A stretch of 7,641 nt of DNA from Methanocorpusculaceae archaeon UBA456 (lineage in GTDB: Archaea > Halobacteriota > Methanomicrobia > Methanomicrobiales > Methanocorpusculaceae): assembly GCA_002496395.1 (NCBI GenBank), contig DAJQ01000007.1, forward strand, positions 1 to 7,641. The letters are read 5' to 3'. The notes under the pieces are model-generated. The model was given only the letters and a program-made list of their open reading frames with translations, had not been told where the DNA came from and made no database searches. The stretch's first letter is position 1; each line of letters starts with the position of its first letter. Shown here in pieces: positions 1 to 5,802 of the stretch. Position numbers and translations under genes: made by a program.

Positions 1-86
1 TTAGCCGTGGGAGTATGTCAGCGATACACAGGACCGGTCACCTTTCCACATCCCTCTCATCTATGTACGGATTCGTGACCGGATCC

Positions 87-346
87 ATGCACGTGCGCAT
101 CCAATCGAACTCTCATGCGAAAGAGATGATAGCGAGTATATCCTCTATAACCACGAGTTTCATCTCCTTGCAACTGCCCCCGATCTCCATGAAGCCCTCC
201 AGGAGATCACACATGAATTCGAAGAGAACTGGAGGGATTATGTAGAGCAGGAGAGAGACAAGCTCTCTTCTGGAGCACAAAGGTTCAGGCAGAAGCTCAT
301 ATCCCTCATACCAGAGGAGAATACGAGAGGAGATCTGATGCCGTGA
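87..346 (+). pseudogene. Frameshifted antitoxin of a PIN (VapC-type) toxin-antitoxin pair
   Basis: From about position 101 the +2 frame reads as a coherent acidic protein of about 80 residues. It begins PIELSCERDD, continues SEYILYNHEFHLLA and then an amphipathic E-rich helix, and ends at TGA 344-346. That frame has no ATG, GTG or TTG between its upstream stop (TAG 2-4) and position 338. The only sensible start is ATG 87-89, which has a GTGA SD-like element 8 nt upstream at 75-78 but lies in the +3 frame. Reading M-H-V-R from it and then shifting frame near 98-103 (one base lost, or two gained) restores a continuous protein. I therefore read a disrupted start. From memory the sequence resembles small archaeal antitoxins that pair with PIN toxins, and it is followed directly by a PIN fragment. 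A sequencing error could also explain the shift. Confidence 0.6.
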
Positions 347-534
347 GCCGGAAGAGTCTCGCAATTGTTGCCCGCCTGAGGCGCAATGGCACACCTGTCA
401 ATGCTCTGGATATTCTGATCAGTGGTATTGCAGTCGCAGAGGGTGCCAGCTCGATTGCAACCCGTGATATGGATTTTCTCACCATTGCAGAGGTTGTCGA
501 TCTTGATATCCGGTTGTATACCCGAGGTAGATGA
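343..534 (+). pseudogene. C-terminal fragment of a VapC-like PIN-domain toxin
   Basis: The frame opened by GTG 343 encodes 63 residues that match only the second half of a PIN domain. It has a helix with RRNGTPVNALDILISG, where D23 would be a metal-binding aspartate, then TRDMDF with the terminal acidic residues, then the closing strand DLDIRLY. The expected N-terminal strand with the first catalytic Asp (LDTN-type) and the middle Glu are missing. No frame between 1 and 342 supplies them. The fragment starts exactly where the antitoxin reading frame stops (ATGCCGTGA), as if an internal deletion removed about 65 codons of the toxin. PIN toxins are Mg-dependent ribonucleases needing four acidic residues, so this remnant should be inactive. 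It could still be translated from GTG 343 by coupling. Confidence 0.72.
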
Positions 535-609
535 TCTCCCTCTGCTGAAATGCAATAGTGGCTTGAAGAAGAACCTCAATATGATCTCAATATTCAATTC
601 TCAAAGCTG

Positions 610-615
610 AAAAAA
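610..615 (-). terminator. T6-run terminator after galU
   Basis: Read on the minus strand, a run of six T lies 15 nt beyond the galU stop codon, with a second short TTTT just before it. Archaeal RNA polymerase stops at such T-runs without needing a hairpin. The space between 535 and 630 holds no other feature I can support. Confidence 0.5.
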
Positions 616-630
616 GACCGGAAAACCCCC

Positions 631-1500
631 TCACCTCCCCACAATCCCCTTCATATACGCCATCAACTCCCCCCGCATATCGTCCTGCTCAAGCGCCATA
701 TCTATAATAGCCTCCAGGTACCCCATCCGATCCCCGGTGTCATACCGCCTGCCTGTAAATTCATAGGCATAGATGTTCTGCCGTGCGTTCAGGAGCCGGA
801 TCGCATCAGTCAGCTGAATCTCGCCCCCGACGCCCCGCTCGGTCGAGTGGAGGCAGTCGAAGATCTCCGGGGTGAAGACATACCGGCCGATGGCGCCCAT
901 CCGCGATGGTGCATCTTCAAGCTTCGGCTTCTCGACGATATCCTCTAAGAGCGAGAGGGAATCCTCAAGCGGCTTTCCTTTGATGATCCCGTAACTTGAG
1001 ACCATCGCATCTGTAACCTCCTCAACAGCAAGCACCGAACAGCGGTACCGGTTATAGGTGTCGATCAGCTGCCGGGTGCAGGGGGTAGTATTCTTGATGA
1101 TATCGTCCCCAAGAAGGACGGCAAACGGCTCGCCGCTGATATGCTTCTCAGCCCGGAGTACTGCATCGCCGAGGCCGAGCGGCTCCTTCTGCCGGACATA
1201 GTGGATATCGGCAAGCGAGGAGATATCGCGGACCAGTGCAAGAAGCTCGGCATTCTTCGGGTTCTTTGCAAGATGCATCTCCAGTTCAGGTGCATCATCG
1301 AAATAATCCTCGATCGCCCGCTTGCTCCGGCCGGTGATGATGATGATATCGTCAATTCCGGAGGCAAGTGCTTCTTTGACAACATAATGGATCACCGGCA
1401 CATCGATGATCGGGAGCATCTCTTTTGGCATCGATTTGGTGACCGGCAGGAACCGGGTGCCGAGACCTGCTGCCGGGATGACTGCTTTTTTAACGGTCAT
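631..1500 (-). CDS. galU: UTP--glucose-1-phosphate uridylyltransferase
   Basis: This 289-residue enzyme makes UDP-glucose and pyrophosphate from UTP and glucose 1-phosphate in the cytoplasm. The sequence shows the nucleotidyltransferase signature AAGLGTRFLPVTKSMPKEML at residues 10-29. It also has GLGDAVL (109-115) for sugar and nucleotide contact, LLGDD (129-133) with the metal-binding Asp, and VEKPK with the conserved Lys. Length is normal for GalU-type enzymes. The start is ATG at 1500, with a GGAGGT SD site at 1510-1515, 9 nt upstream. It is the last gene of a minus-strand run that includes ugd, whose product uses UDP-glucose. A TATA-like element in the 51-nt gap upstream suggests that it can also be transcribed alone. 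A dTDP-glucose or other NDP-sugar specificity is less likely, because the signature is of the GalU type. Confidence 0.93.
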   Translation of the reverse strand: MTVKKAVIPAAGLGTRFLPVTKSMPKEMLPIIDVPVIHYVVKEALASGIDDIIIITGRSKRAIEDYFDDAPELEMHLAKNPKNAELLALVRDISSLADIHYVRQKEPLGLGDAVLRAEKHISGEPFAVLLGDDIIKNTTPCTRQLIDTYNRYRCSVLAVEEVTDAMVSSYGIIKGKPLEDSLSLLEDIVEKPKLEDAPSRMGAIGRYVFTPEIFDCLHSTERGVGGEIQLTDAIRLLNARQNIYAYEFTGRRYDTGDRMGYLEAIIDMALEQDDMRGELMAYMKGIVGR

Positions 1501-1539
1501 GAGCGGCAGACCTCCGGTGCAGGAGTGGATGCAGGAGCA

Positions 1540-1547
1540 GATATACC
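1540..1547 (-). promoter_or_regulatory. Candidate TATA box of galU
   Basis: On the minus strand GGTATATC lies in the short gap between the PIN gene and galU. A start about 25 nt downstream would fall near 1518 and give a leader of about 18 nt that just contains the GGAGGT SD site. The spacing is what an archaeal promoter needs, but there is no independent support. Confidence 0.4.
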
Positions 1548-1551
1548 ACTA

Positions 1552-2097
1552 TTAAGCATCATTTCCATCACAAAATCCTCCGATTGAACTTCTTGTTGTA
1601 TCCCATTCATACGATACATCACGCACCTTCATGGACATCTCATTCCTGAAATCTTCAAGTGGCAGGCAGGCGGGTTTTGAGAACCCGATCGCTTCGAGAG
1701 AGGATGGAATCCTGTACCTGATCAGGTTTCGATCGGATGTCAGAAAATAGTCTGAATGGTACGCCATCGCATAGGCAAGGTGCGTGCGATCGGTCGACTC
1801 ACGAATCATGCGGGTGTCAACCTCTTCCTCTCCCATATTATAACAGAGGATTCGGACATGATCATTGGGAAAATGGACTGCGACATTCAAGTCATCAAGG
1901 AGCTGATTCATACTGGTTATATAATCCAGCGCTTTTTCATGCTCATGCATCTGGATGAAAGCTTCACCAAGAACCGAGATGGAGGTCTGAATCAAATACC
2001 CTGCATTTTTGGCATGCTGCAGCGTGGTTCTGGAGCGCGTATCTTCAGCGCAGGTAAAGAAGATCGGCGTATCAAGAAAAATGGTTGGATGGTTCAT
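1552..2097 (-). CDS. PIN-domain protein, probable toxin ribonuclease
   Basis: This 181-residue protein has the acidic residues of a PIN nuclease in the expected order. D9 lies in the first strand (FLDTPIFF), E45 in SVLGEAFIQ, D103 in STDRTHLAYAMA, and D122 in the closing FLTSDRNL. It should therefore be a Mg-dependent ribonuclease, and most small proteins of this kind act as VapC-type toxins. The C-terminal 45 or so residues extend past the usual PIN core of about 130 residues and match nothing I recognise. The start ATG 2097 has AGGAA a few bases upstream. A 58-codon gene ends 22 nt upstream and is the likely antitoxin. The RNA target cannot be told. A house-keeping PIN protein is possible but less likely in this pairing. 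Confidence 0.78.
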   Translation of the reverse strand: MNHPTIFLDTPIFFTCAEDTRSRTTLQHAKNAGYLIQTSISVLGEAFIQMHEHEKALDYITSMNQLLDDLNVAVHFPNDHVRILCYNMGEEEVDTRMIRESTDRTHLAYAMAYHSDYFLTSDRNLIRYRIPSSLEAIGFSKPACLPLEDFRNEMSMKVRDVSYEWDTTRSSIGGFCDGNDA

Positions 2098-2119
2098 GTA
2101 TTCCTGCAGGTGATGCGCC

Positions 2120-2296
2120 TCAGCGATCAGAGGGAGTATTCAAAATCGATCGGAGGCGCCTCATACCATCCAGATACTCTTCCTCACTGACAGCATAGGA
2201 TATCCGGCCCTTTGTCACAGATCCACCGTATGGAAGCATACCCCTTTTATAGGGTTTCCCGATGACATCTTCGGGATTGAATTTCTTCACTGTCAT
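2120..2296 (-). CDS. Small protein upstream of the PIN gene, candidate antitoxin
   Basis: ATG 2296 opens a 58-codon frame ending at TGA 2120-2122, with a purine-rich SD stretch (GGAGCAGAGGAAAC) immediately upstream. The product starts MTVKKFNPED, continues through a Gly/Pro-rich basic stretch (IGKPYKRGMLPYGG), and ends in a predicted charged helix, SEEEYLDGMRRLRSIL. The size, the same strand, and the 22-nt gap to the PIN gene are typical of toxin-antitoxin operons. The middle part could form a strand and the C-terminal helix could embrace the toxin, but that is inference. I do not recognise the family and see no clear DNA-binding motif. The longer hydrophobic frame antisense to it on the plus strand has no SD site and is best ignored. 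Confidence 0.65.
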   Translation of the reverse strand: MTVKKFNPEDVIGKPYKRGMLPYGGSVTKGRISYAVSEEEYLDGMRRLRSILNTPSDR

Positions 2297-2318
2297 GTTT
2301 CCTCTGCTCCTTTATCCT

Positions 2319-2435
2319 TTAGTATTCATATTCCTGAGAAACCAGATAATCCTTTGGATAGCCGCTTTTCGATTCTTTCCCACAGGTTTTGGTCAGACAC
2401 GAGAGGACGATCCAATCATAATCGAAAAATTCCAT
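2319..2435 (-). CDS. Possible 38-codon small ORF between ugd and the toxin-antitoxin pair
   Basis: ATG 2435 follows the ugd stop codon by only 8 nt, and the stop codon is joined to a GGGAG SD-like stretch. The frame gives MEFFDYDWIVLSCLTKTC, then a polar Lys/Glu/Tyr-rich tail, and stops at TAA 2319-2321, 22 nt before the antitoxin-like gene. Position, strand and ribosome binding site fit a polycistronic chain. However, the frame is short, third-position G/C preference is weak, and I know no homologous family. It may be chance. Confidence 0.25.
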   Translation of the reverse strand: MEFFDYDWIVLSCLTKTCGKESKSGYPKDYLVSQEYEY

Positions 2436-2443
2436 CAGACTCC

Positions 2444-3712
2444 CTACCAGCAGACCCCCTCATAAATAGATCCAACCGCTGCCTTCGGAACACGCCGACC
2501 ATCAATGACAATCTTCCCGGTGTAATCGAGTGCTTCAAACTCCTTCCACTCTGTTGTGAGAAGAACAGCATCGGCAGTCTTTATCAGATCCTCTGCTGAA
2601 GCGGCATACGTACTATCAGGATACAATCTTCTGAAAGATTCTATTGCCAGCGGATCATAGGCAATCACGCTCGCCCCCTCCTTCAGGAGCTCTTCTGTGA
2701 TCGGTATTGCCCTGCTCTCACGGATATCATCGGTATCCGGCTTGAAGGATAATCCGAGGACTCCAATTCTCTTCCCCTTCAGATCCGGGAGATGTTTCTT
2801 CAGTAATGCAACAAGCCGCAAGGGCTGCACTTCGTTCACCGCAACCACACTCGATAGTATCTTCGGAGGAACACCCGCAGCTTCAGCTTGTGCAATCAGG
2901 GCCCTGACATCCTTTGGGAAGCAGGAGCCGCCAAACCCGATCCCTGATCTGAAGAAGGCCGGGTTGATCCGGGCATCGAGCCCCACCCCGGCAAAGACCT
3001 CTGCGGTATCAAGTCCCATCGTCTTGCAGAGGTTGCCGATCTCATTGGCAAAACTGATCTTGGTTGCCAGGAATGCATTGCTGACATACTTGATCATCTC
3101 TGCAACCGGGATCGCTACAACCAGCTTAGGGCAATCAAAAGAATCATACAGACTCTCCAGAACCTCCTGTGAACGGGGATCTTCCGCACCGATCACGATC
3201 CTGTCCGGGGAGAAGACATCCGCCAGCGCAGATCCCTCCTTAAGAAACTCAGGATTCGATGCAAGCCCGAAGTCACGGAACGCTACTTTACCGGATGCCG
3301 CTTCCAGTGCTGAGCGAACACTACCGAGGGTTGTTCCCGATACCACCGTGCTCTTGACAACAACTGTATGCCATCCATCCTTCTCTTTCAGCACCTGCCC
3401 GATATCCCGGCTCGCCGACTCAATGAACCGTAGATCGATTGAGCCATCCGGATTTGAGGGTGTACCAACACAGATAAAGGTGACAGATGTCTCGCGGATA
3501 GCCATATCAGTGTCTGTTGTGGCAGAGATCCGGTCCAGGTTCTTTGTCAGCAGCTCGTCAAGGCCGGGTTCGAAGATGGGGGAGCGGCCGGTTCTGATCA
3601 TATCCAGCTTGGCAGGATAAATATCGACAAAGACAACATCATTTCCAAGCTCTGCAAAACAGGCGCCGGTCACCGCCCCGACATAACCGGTTCCAAGTAT
3701 TGAGATTTTCAC
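2444..3712 (-). CDS. ugd: UDP-glucose 6-dehydrogenase
   Basis: This 422-residue NAD-dependent enzyme oxidises UDP-glucose to UDP-glucuronate. The N-terminal Rossmann domain has GTGYVG (7-12) and the NAD-selective Asp at 30. CVGTPS (81-86) and NPEFLKEGSA (153-162) follow, with K218 and N223 in the linking helix. The catalytic cysteine C264 lies in GFGGSCFPKD (259-268). That motif is of the UDP-glucose type, whereas UDP-HexNAc dehydrogenases usually carry GGHCIPVDP. The C-terminal domain contains LGLSFKPDTDDIRES and ends normally. Start GTG 3712 has a GGTGA SD site at 3719-3723. GalU, encoded downstream on the same strand, makes its substrate, and a 4-epimerase gene diverges across the upstream region. 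The product would supply uronic acid for surface polysaccharide or N-glycan. Confidence 0.94.
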   Translation of the reverse strand: MKISILGTGYVGAVTGACFAELGNDVVFVDIYPAKLDMIRTGRSPIFEPGLDELLTKNLDRISATTDTDMAIRETSVTFICVGTPSNPDGSIDLRFIESASRDIGQVLKEKDGWHTVVVKSTVVSGTTLGSVRSALEAASGKVAFRDFGLASNPEFLKEGSALADVFSPDRIVIGAEDPRSQEVLESLYDSFDCPKLVVAIPVAEMIKYVSNAFLATKISFANEIGNLCKTMGLDTAEVFAGVGLDARINPAFFRSGIGFGGSCFPKDVRALIAQAEAAGVPPKILSSVVAVNEVQPLRLVALLKKHLPDLKGKRIGVLGLSFKPDTDDIRESRAIPITEELLKEGASVIAYDPLAIESFRRLYPDSTYAASAEDLIKTADAVLLTTEWKEFEALDYTGKIVIDGRRVPKAAVGSIYEGVCW

Positions 3713-3720
3713 GTTCTATC

Positions 3721-3752
3721 ACCAGATTATACTCTGACCAGATTATACTCTG
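3721..3752. repeat. Two perfect 16-bp tandem copies upstream of ugd
   Basis: The unit ACCAGATTATACTCTG occurs at 3721-3736 and again at 3737-3752 with no mismatch. Each copy contains a small dyad, CAGA-N6-TCTG, around a TATA-like core. The array starts 9 bp upstream of the ugd GTG codon, and its end forms part of the GGTGA ribosome binding site. It could be a double operator or a duplicated promoter core. TATA-to-start spacing would give a leader of only a few bases, so the promoter reading is uncertain. Confidence 0.85.
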
Positions 3753-4147
3753 TTTACTGTTAGCTACCATACTATCCGGGAGATTATTATTTGTAGATAC
3801 CGTCTTCCACCAGACGAAGGGAACGCTCCGGGTACAGAAGAGACCTGCATGACCGATTGACCATACAGGCTGGCAGAGTACCCTGAAGAGAACAAAACAG
3901 CCTCCTCGCTATTTCGTGTGGGTAGTTTGTCATGGGCAGATATTGGATATATCATCCCGTCTGTGTATGCCACCTTCACTCAAGGTCTTCCGCTCCCTTT
4001 CCACAGACCTGGGCAGTAGATAAGAAACTGTGCCTGATGGGAAGAGAGAGATCCGGGTTCACAATACACAGTGTACCAACAGGTGGACGCGAAAACATCC
4101 TTCATGGACTCGGGGGGGATCAATCACGATGCAGCAACCAGAATCAT

Positions 4148-4410
4148 GAGGAGGAATTAAAGCATGTGCGGCGCGGGTATCGGGGGGCGGGGTAGCGAGG
4201 GAGCAGGATGACAGAGGTGATATACCCTTGCTCATCAGAGCAACCTGAAAGGCGATTGTCAAATCGGGGTTTATCTGCTCTGGCAGCCCCGAAGCATTCC
4301 CGCCCCTCCAGCGCTGCATCTGCGGCAAACCGGTACAACCTCCCTGCGAAGCACCTGCGGACGGTGACGGGGCGGTGGGGAACTCTCCAATGGTTCTTTT
4401 CCCATTAACC
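4148..4410. other. GC-rich block with serial hairpins, candidate structured RNA
   Basis: Hairpins follow each other with no linker: TTGCTC/GAGCAA with loop ATCA (4228-4243), CCT/AGG (4244-4252), CGATT/AATCG with loop GTCA (4253-4266), then GGG-CTGC/GCAG-CCC with a small bulge (4267-4289). CCCGCCCC at 4299-4306 can pair with GGGGCGGG at 4184-4191, enclosing the hairpins, or seven of its bases with GGGGCGG at 4369-4375. The block is much richer in G+C than its flanks. Simple pairing does not tell the strand, and I do not recognise RNase P, SRP or a known riboswitch. A repetitive element or chance pairing of GC-rich sequence is the alternative. Confidence 0.4.
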
Positions 4411-4532
4411 GGTTCTATCAGGGCATATTCGAAAACCGTCTCATATGCAGGATTTCTATTCGTTTGACCATCCAGGGTTTCTGGATATTTAACACGAGAG
4501 TGAACTGCTCCTCGTGCATGATTCAAACACAG

Positions 4533-4542
4533 GTGTTAACAC
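4533..4542. promoter_or_regulatory. Palindrome GTGTTAACAC upstream of the epimerase gene
   Basis: A perfect 10-bp palindrome lies about 105 bp before the epimerase start and about 20 bp before a TATA-like GTTTAAAAC (4562-4570). Such symmetry suits a dimeric regulator, but no second copy was seen in the window. Confidence 0.3.
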
Positions 4543-4646
4543 ATTGTTGACTCGAACCCTGTTTAAAACCAACTCGGATCGGCGAAGAACCATAAAACGC
4601 ACCCAAAAAGCAATCCTCATCATCACCCCCGATCAACAGAATACTC

Positions 4647-5576
4647 ATGCGCTACCTCATCACCGGCGGTGCCGGCTTCATCGGATCAAACCTCGCAGAT
4701 CATCTTGCTGACAGGCACGAGATAACCATCATCGACAACCTCGCCACCGGAAGACCAGACAACATCAAAGACCTCACAAACCACCCAAATGTCACCATCA
4801 TCAACGGGAGCATCACCGATGCAGATCTAATGTACGACATTACGAAAGGAATCGACGGCATCTTTCACCAGGCAGCAATCCCCTCAGTCCCCCGCTCGGT
4901 CAAGGATCCAATCACCACAAACGAAGCCAACGTCACCGGCACCCTCCAGCTCCTTGTCGCAGCACAAGAGAACGGCGTCCGGAAAGTCGTCGCCGCCTCA
5001 TCTTCATCTGTCTATGGCGACACTCCTATCCTCCCAAAGGTTGAAACCATGCCGCCAAACCCCCTCTCCCCCTATGCTGTTTCAAAACTCACCAATGAAT
5101 ACTATGGCAAGGTCTTCACCGAACTCTATGGCATCCAGACGGTCTTCCTCAGGTACTTCAATGTCTTCGGGCCCCGGCAGGACCCCGCCTCCGAATATGC
5201 CGCCGTCATCCCGAAGTTCATCACACGCCTGTTAAACAACCAGAGACCGACCATCTATGGCGATGGAGAGCAGACACGCGACTTCACCTTCATTGCGGAT
5301 GTCGTCCAGGCCAATTGCAAAGCAATGGAGAGTGATGCAACCGGCATCTACAACATCGCCTGCGAAAGAAGGATCAGCCTCAATGAACTGGCAGAAACCC
5401 TGATGGAGATAACAGGCAATCATCAACGAATCATCTACGACCCGCCACGGGAGGGAGATATCAGGGACTCACTCGCCGATATCTCAGCGGCAAGAGCGGC
5501 ATTTGGCTACAACCCCGAGTATACACTTGAAGATGGGCTGAGAGAGACGGTTGCGTGGTTTAGACAACAGATGTAA
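4647..5576 (+). CDS. NDP-sugar 4-epimerase, GalE/WbpP type
   Basis: This 309-residue extended short-chain dehydrogenase has GGAGFIG (7-13) and D30 for NAD binding. HQAA (74-77), SSSSVYG (118-124), the catalytic pair Y143/K147 in SPYAVSK, and the RYFNVFGPRQDP stretch (169-180) follow. R268 in REGD matches the substrate arginine of GalE. The position equal to E. coli GalE Tyr299 is Ser275 (REGDIRDS). In this family a small residue there admits N-acetylated sugars, so UDP-GlcNAc/UDP-GalNAc epimerisation, as in WbpP, is likely besides UDP-Glc/UDP-Gal. ATG 4647 has no SD site in the 20 nt before it, which suggests leaderless or weak initiation. It diverges from ugd and probably belongs to the same glycan precursor pathway. 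The stop is TAA, with a T7 run 65 bp downstream. Confidence 0.88.
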   Translation: MRYLITGGAGFIGSNLADHLADRHEITIIDNLATGRPDNIKDLTNHPNVTIINGSITDADLMYDITKGIDGIFHQAAIPSVPRSVKDPITTNEANVTGTLQLLVAAQENGVRKVVAASSSSVYGDTPILPKVETMPPNPLSPYAVSKLTNEYYGKVFTELYGIQTVFLRYFNVFGPRQDPASEYAAVIPKFITRLLNNQRPTIYGDGEQTRDFTFIADVVQANCKAMESDATGIYNIACERRISLNELAETLMEITGNHQRIIYDPPREGDIRDSLADISAARAAFGYNPEYTLEDGLRETVAWFRQQM

Positions 5577-5641
5577 TGAATGCTAACCCATACTCTTTTC
5601 TCAATCCCAAATCTCCCCGGATCGAATCAGGTACAATTGAC

Positions 5642-5648
5642 TTTTTTT
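5642..5648 (+). terminator. T7-run terminator after the epimerase gene
   Basis: Seven consecutive T on the plus strand follow the epimerase stop by 65 bp, the usual form of an archaeal terminator. The rest of 5577-5772 shows no gene I can support. A frame from 5580 lacks an SD site and any recognisable domain. Confidence 0.5.
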
Positions 5649-5772
5649 ACCCGAAATCCTCTTAAATCCAGCAATCAGCGGACATCCCGGTTCATCCACC
5701 ATCCAGACACCATACTCCCAAATCAGATCCATTCAGTGCAGAGTGGTCTCCGTATGTCTGAACAGATCATCA

Positions 5773-5792
5773 TATACGCATACATACGTATA
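5773..5792. promoter_or_regulatory. Candidate operator of the ribbon-helix-helix gene
   Basis: TATACG and CGTATA form an inverted repeat with an 8-bp spacer, and ATACG recurs directly at 5774 and 5784, one helical turn apart. The site ends next to the AGGAGTGA ribosome binding site. RHH proteins bind short repeats spaced by a turn and often repress their own gene, so this is a plausible autoregulatory operator. That is inferred only from symmetry and position. Confidence 0.45.
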
Positions 5793-5802
5793 GGAGTGAA
5801 CA

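Larger units (their letters stand above)
3713..4646. other. 934-bp divergent intergenic region
   Basis: No convincing protein gene lies between ugd and the epimerase gene. The long frames seen here (for example minus 4059-4526 and 3764-3979, plus 3932-4195) lack SD sites, start with GTG or TTG on the minus strand, and match no family I know. What the region does hold is the tandem dyads next to ugd, a TATA-like GGATATATC near 3944-3952, a TACACAGTGTA palindrome near 4066-4076, the GC-rich structured block at 4148-4410, and an AT-richer tract from about 4470 with TATA-like ATATTTAA and GTTTAAAA before the epimerase. The size is unusual for a compact archaeal genome. Confidence 0.6.

Noticed and set aside
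1141..1587. 148-codon plus-strand frame
   Set aside because: Shadow of galU, whose own motifs are unambiguous.
2262..2465. 67-codon hydrophobic frame on the plus strand
   Set aside because: It looks membrane-like but lies antisense to the antitoxin-like gene, has no SD site and runs into the ugd end.
2697..3620. 307-codon plus-strand frame
   Set aside because: Shadow of ugd. The Ser/Arg-rich composition is typical of an antisense frame.
3764..3979. 71-codon minus-strand frame upstream of ugd
   Set aside because: GTG start without an SD site and no recognisable domain. It overlaps the likely ugd promoter region.
4148..4410. RNase P RNA or SRP RNA in the GC-rich block
   Set aside because: The conserved core sequences of these RNAs are not visible, and the hairpin order does not fit.
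4059..4526. 155-codon open frame on the minus strand across the structured block
   Set aside because: It starts with TTG without an SD site and has low-complexity Pro/Gly/Arg composition. It is probably open only because the DNA is GC-rich. Translations in the other frames look equally plausible.
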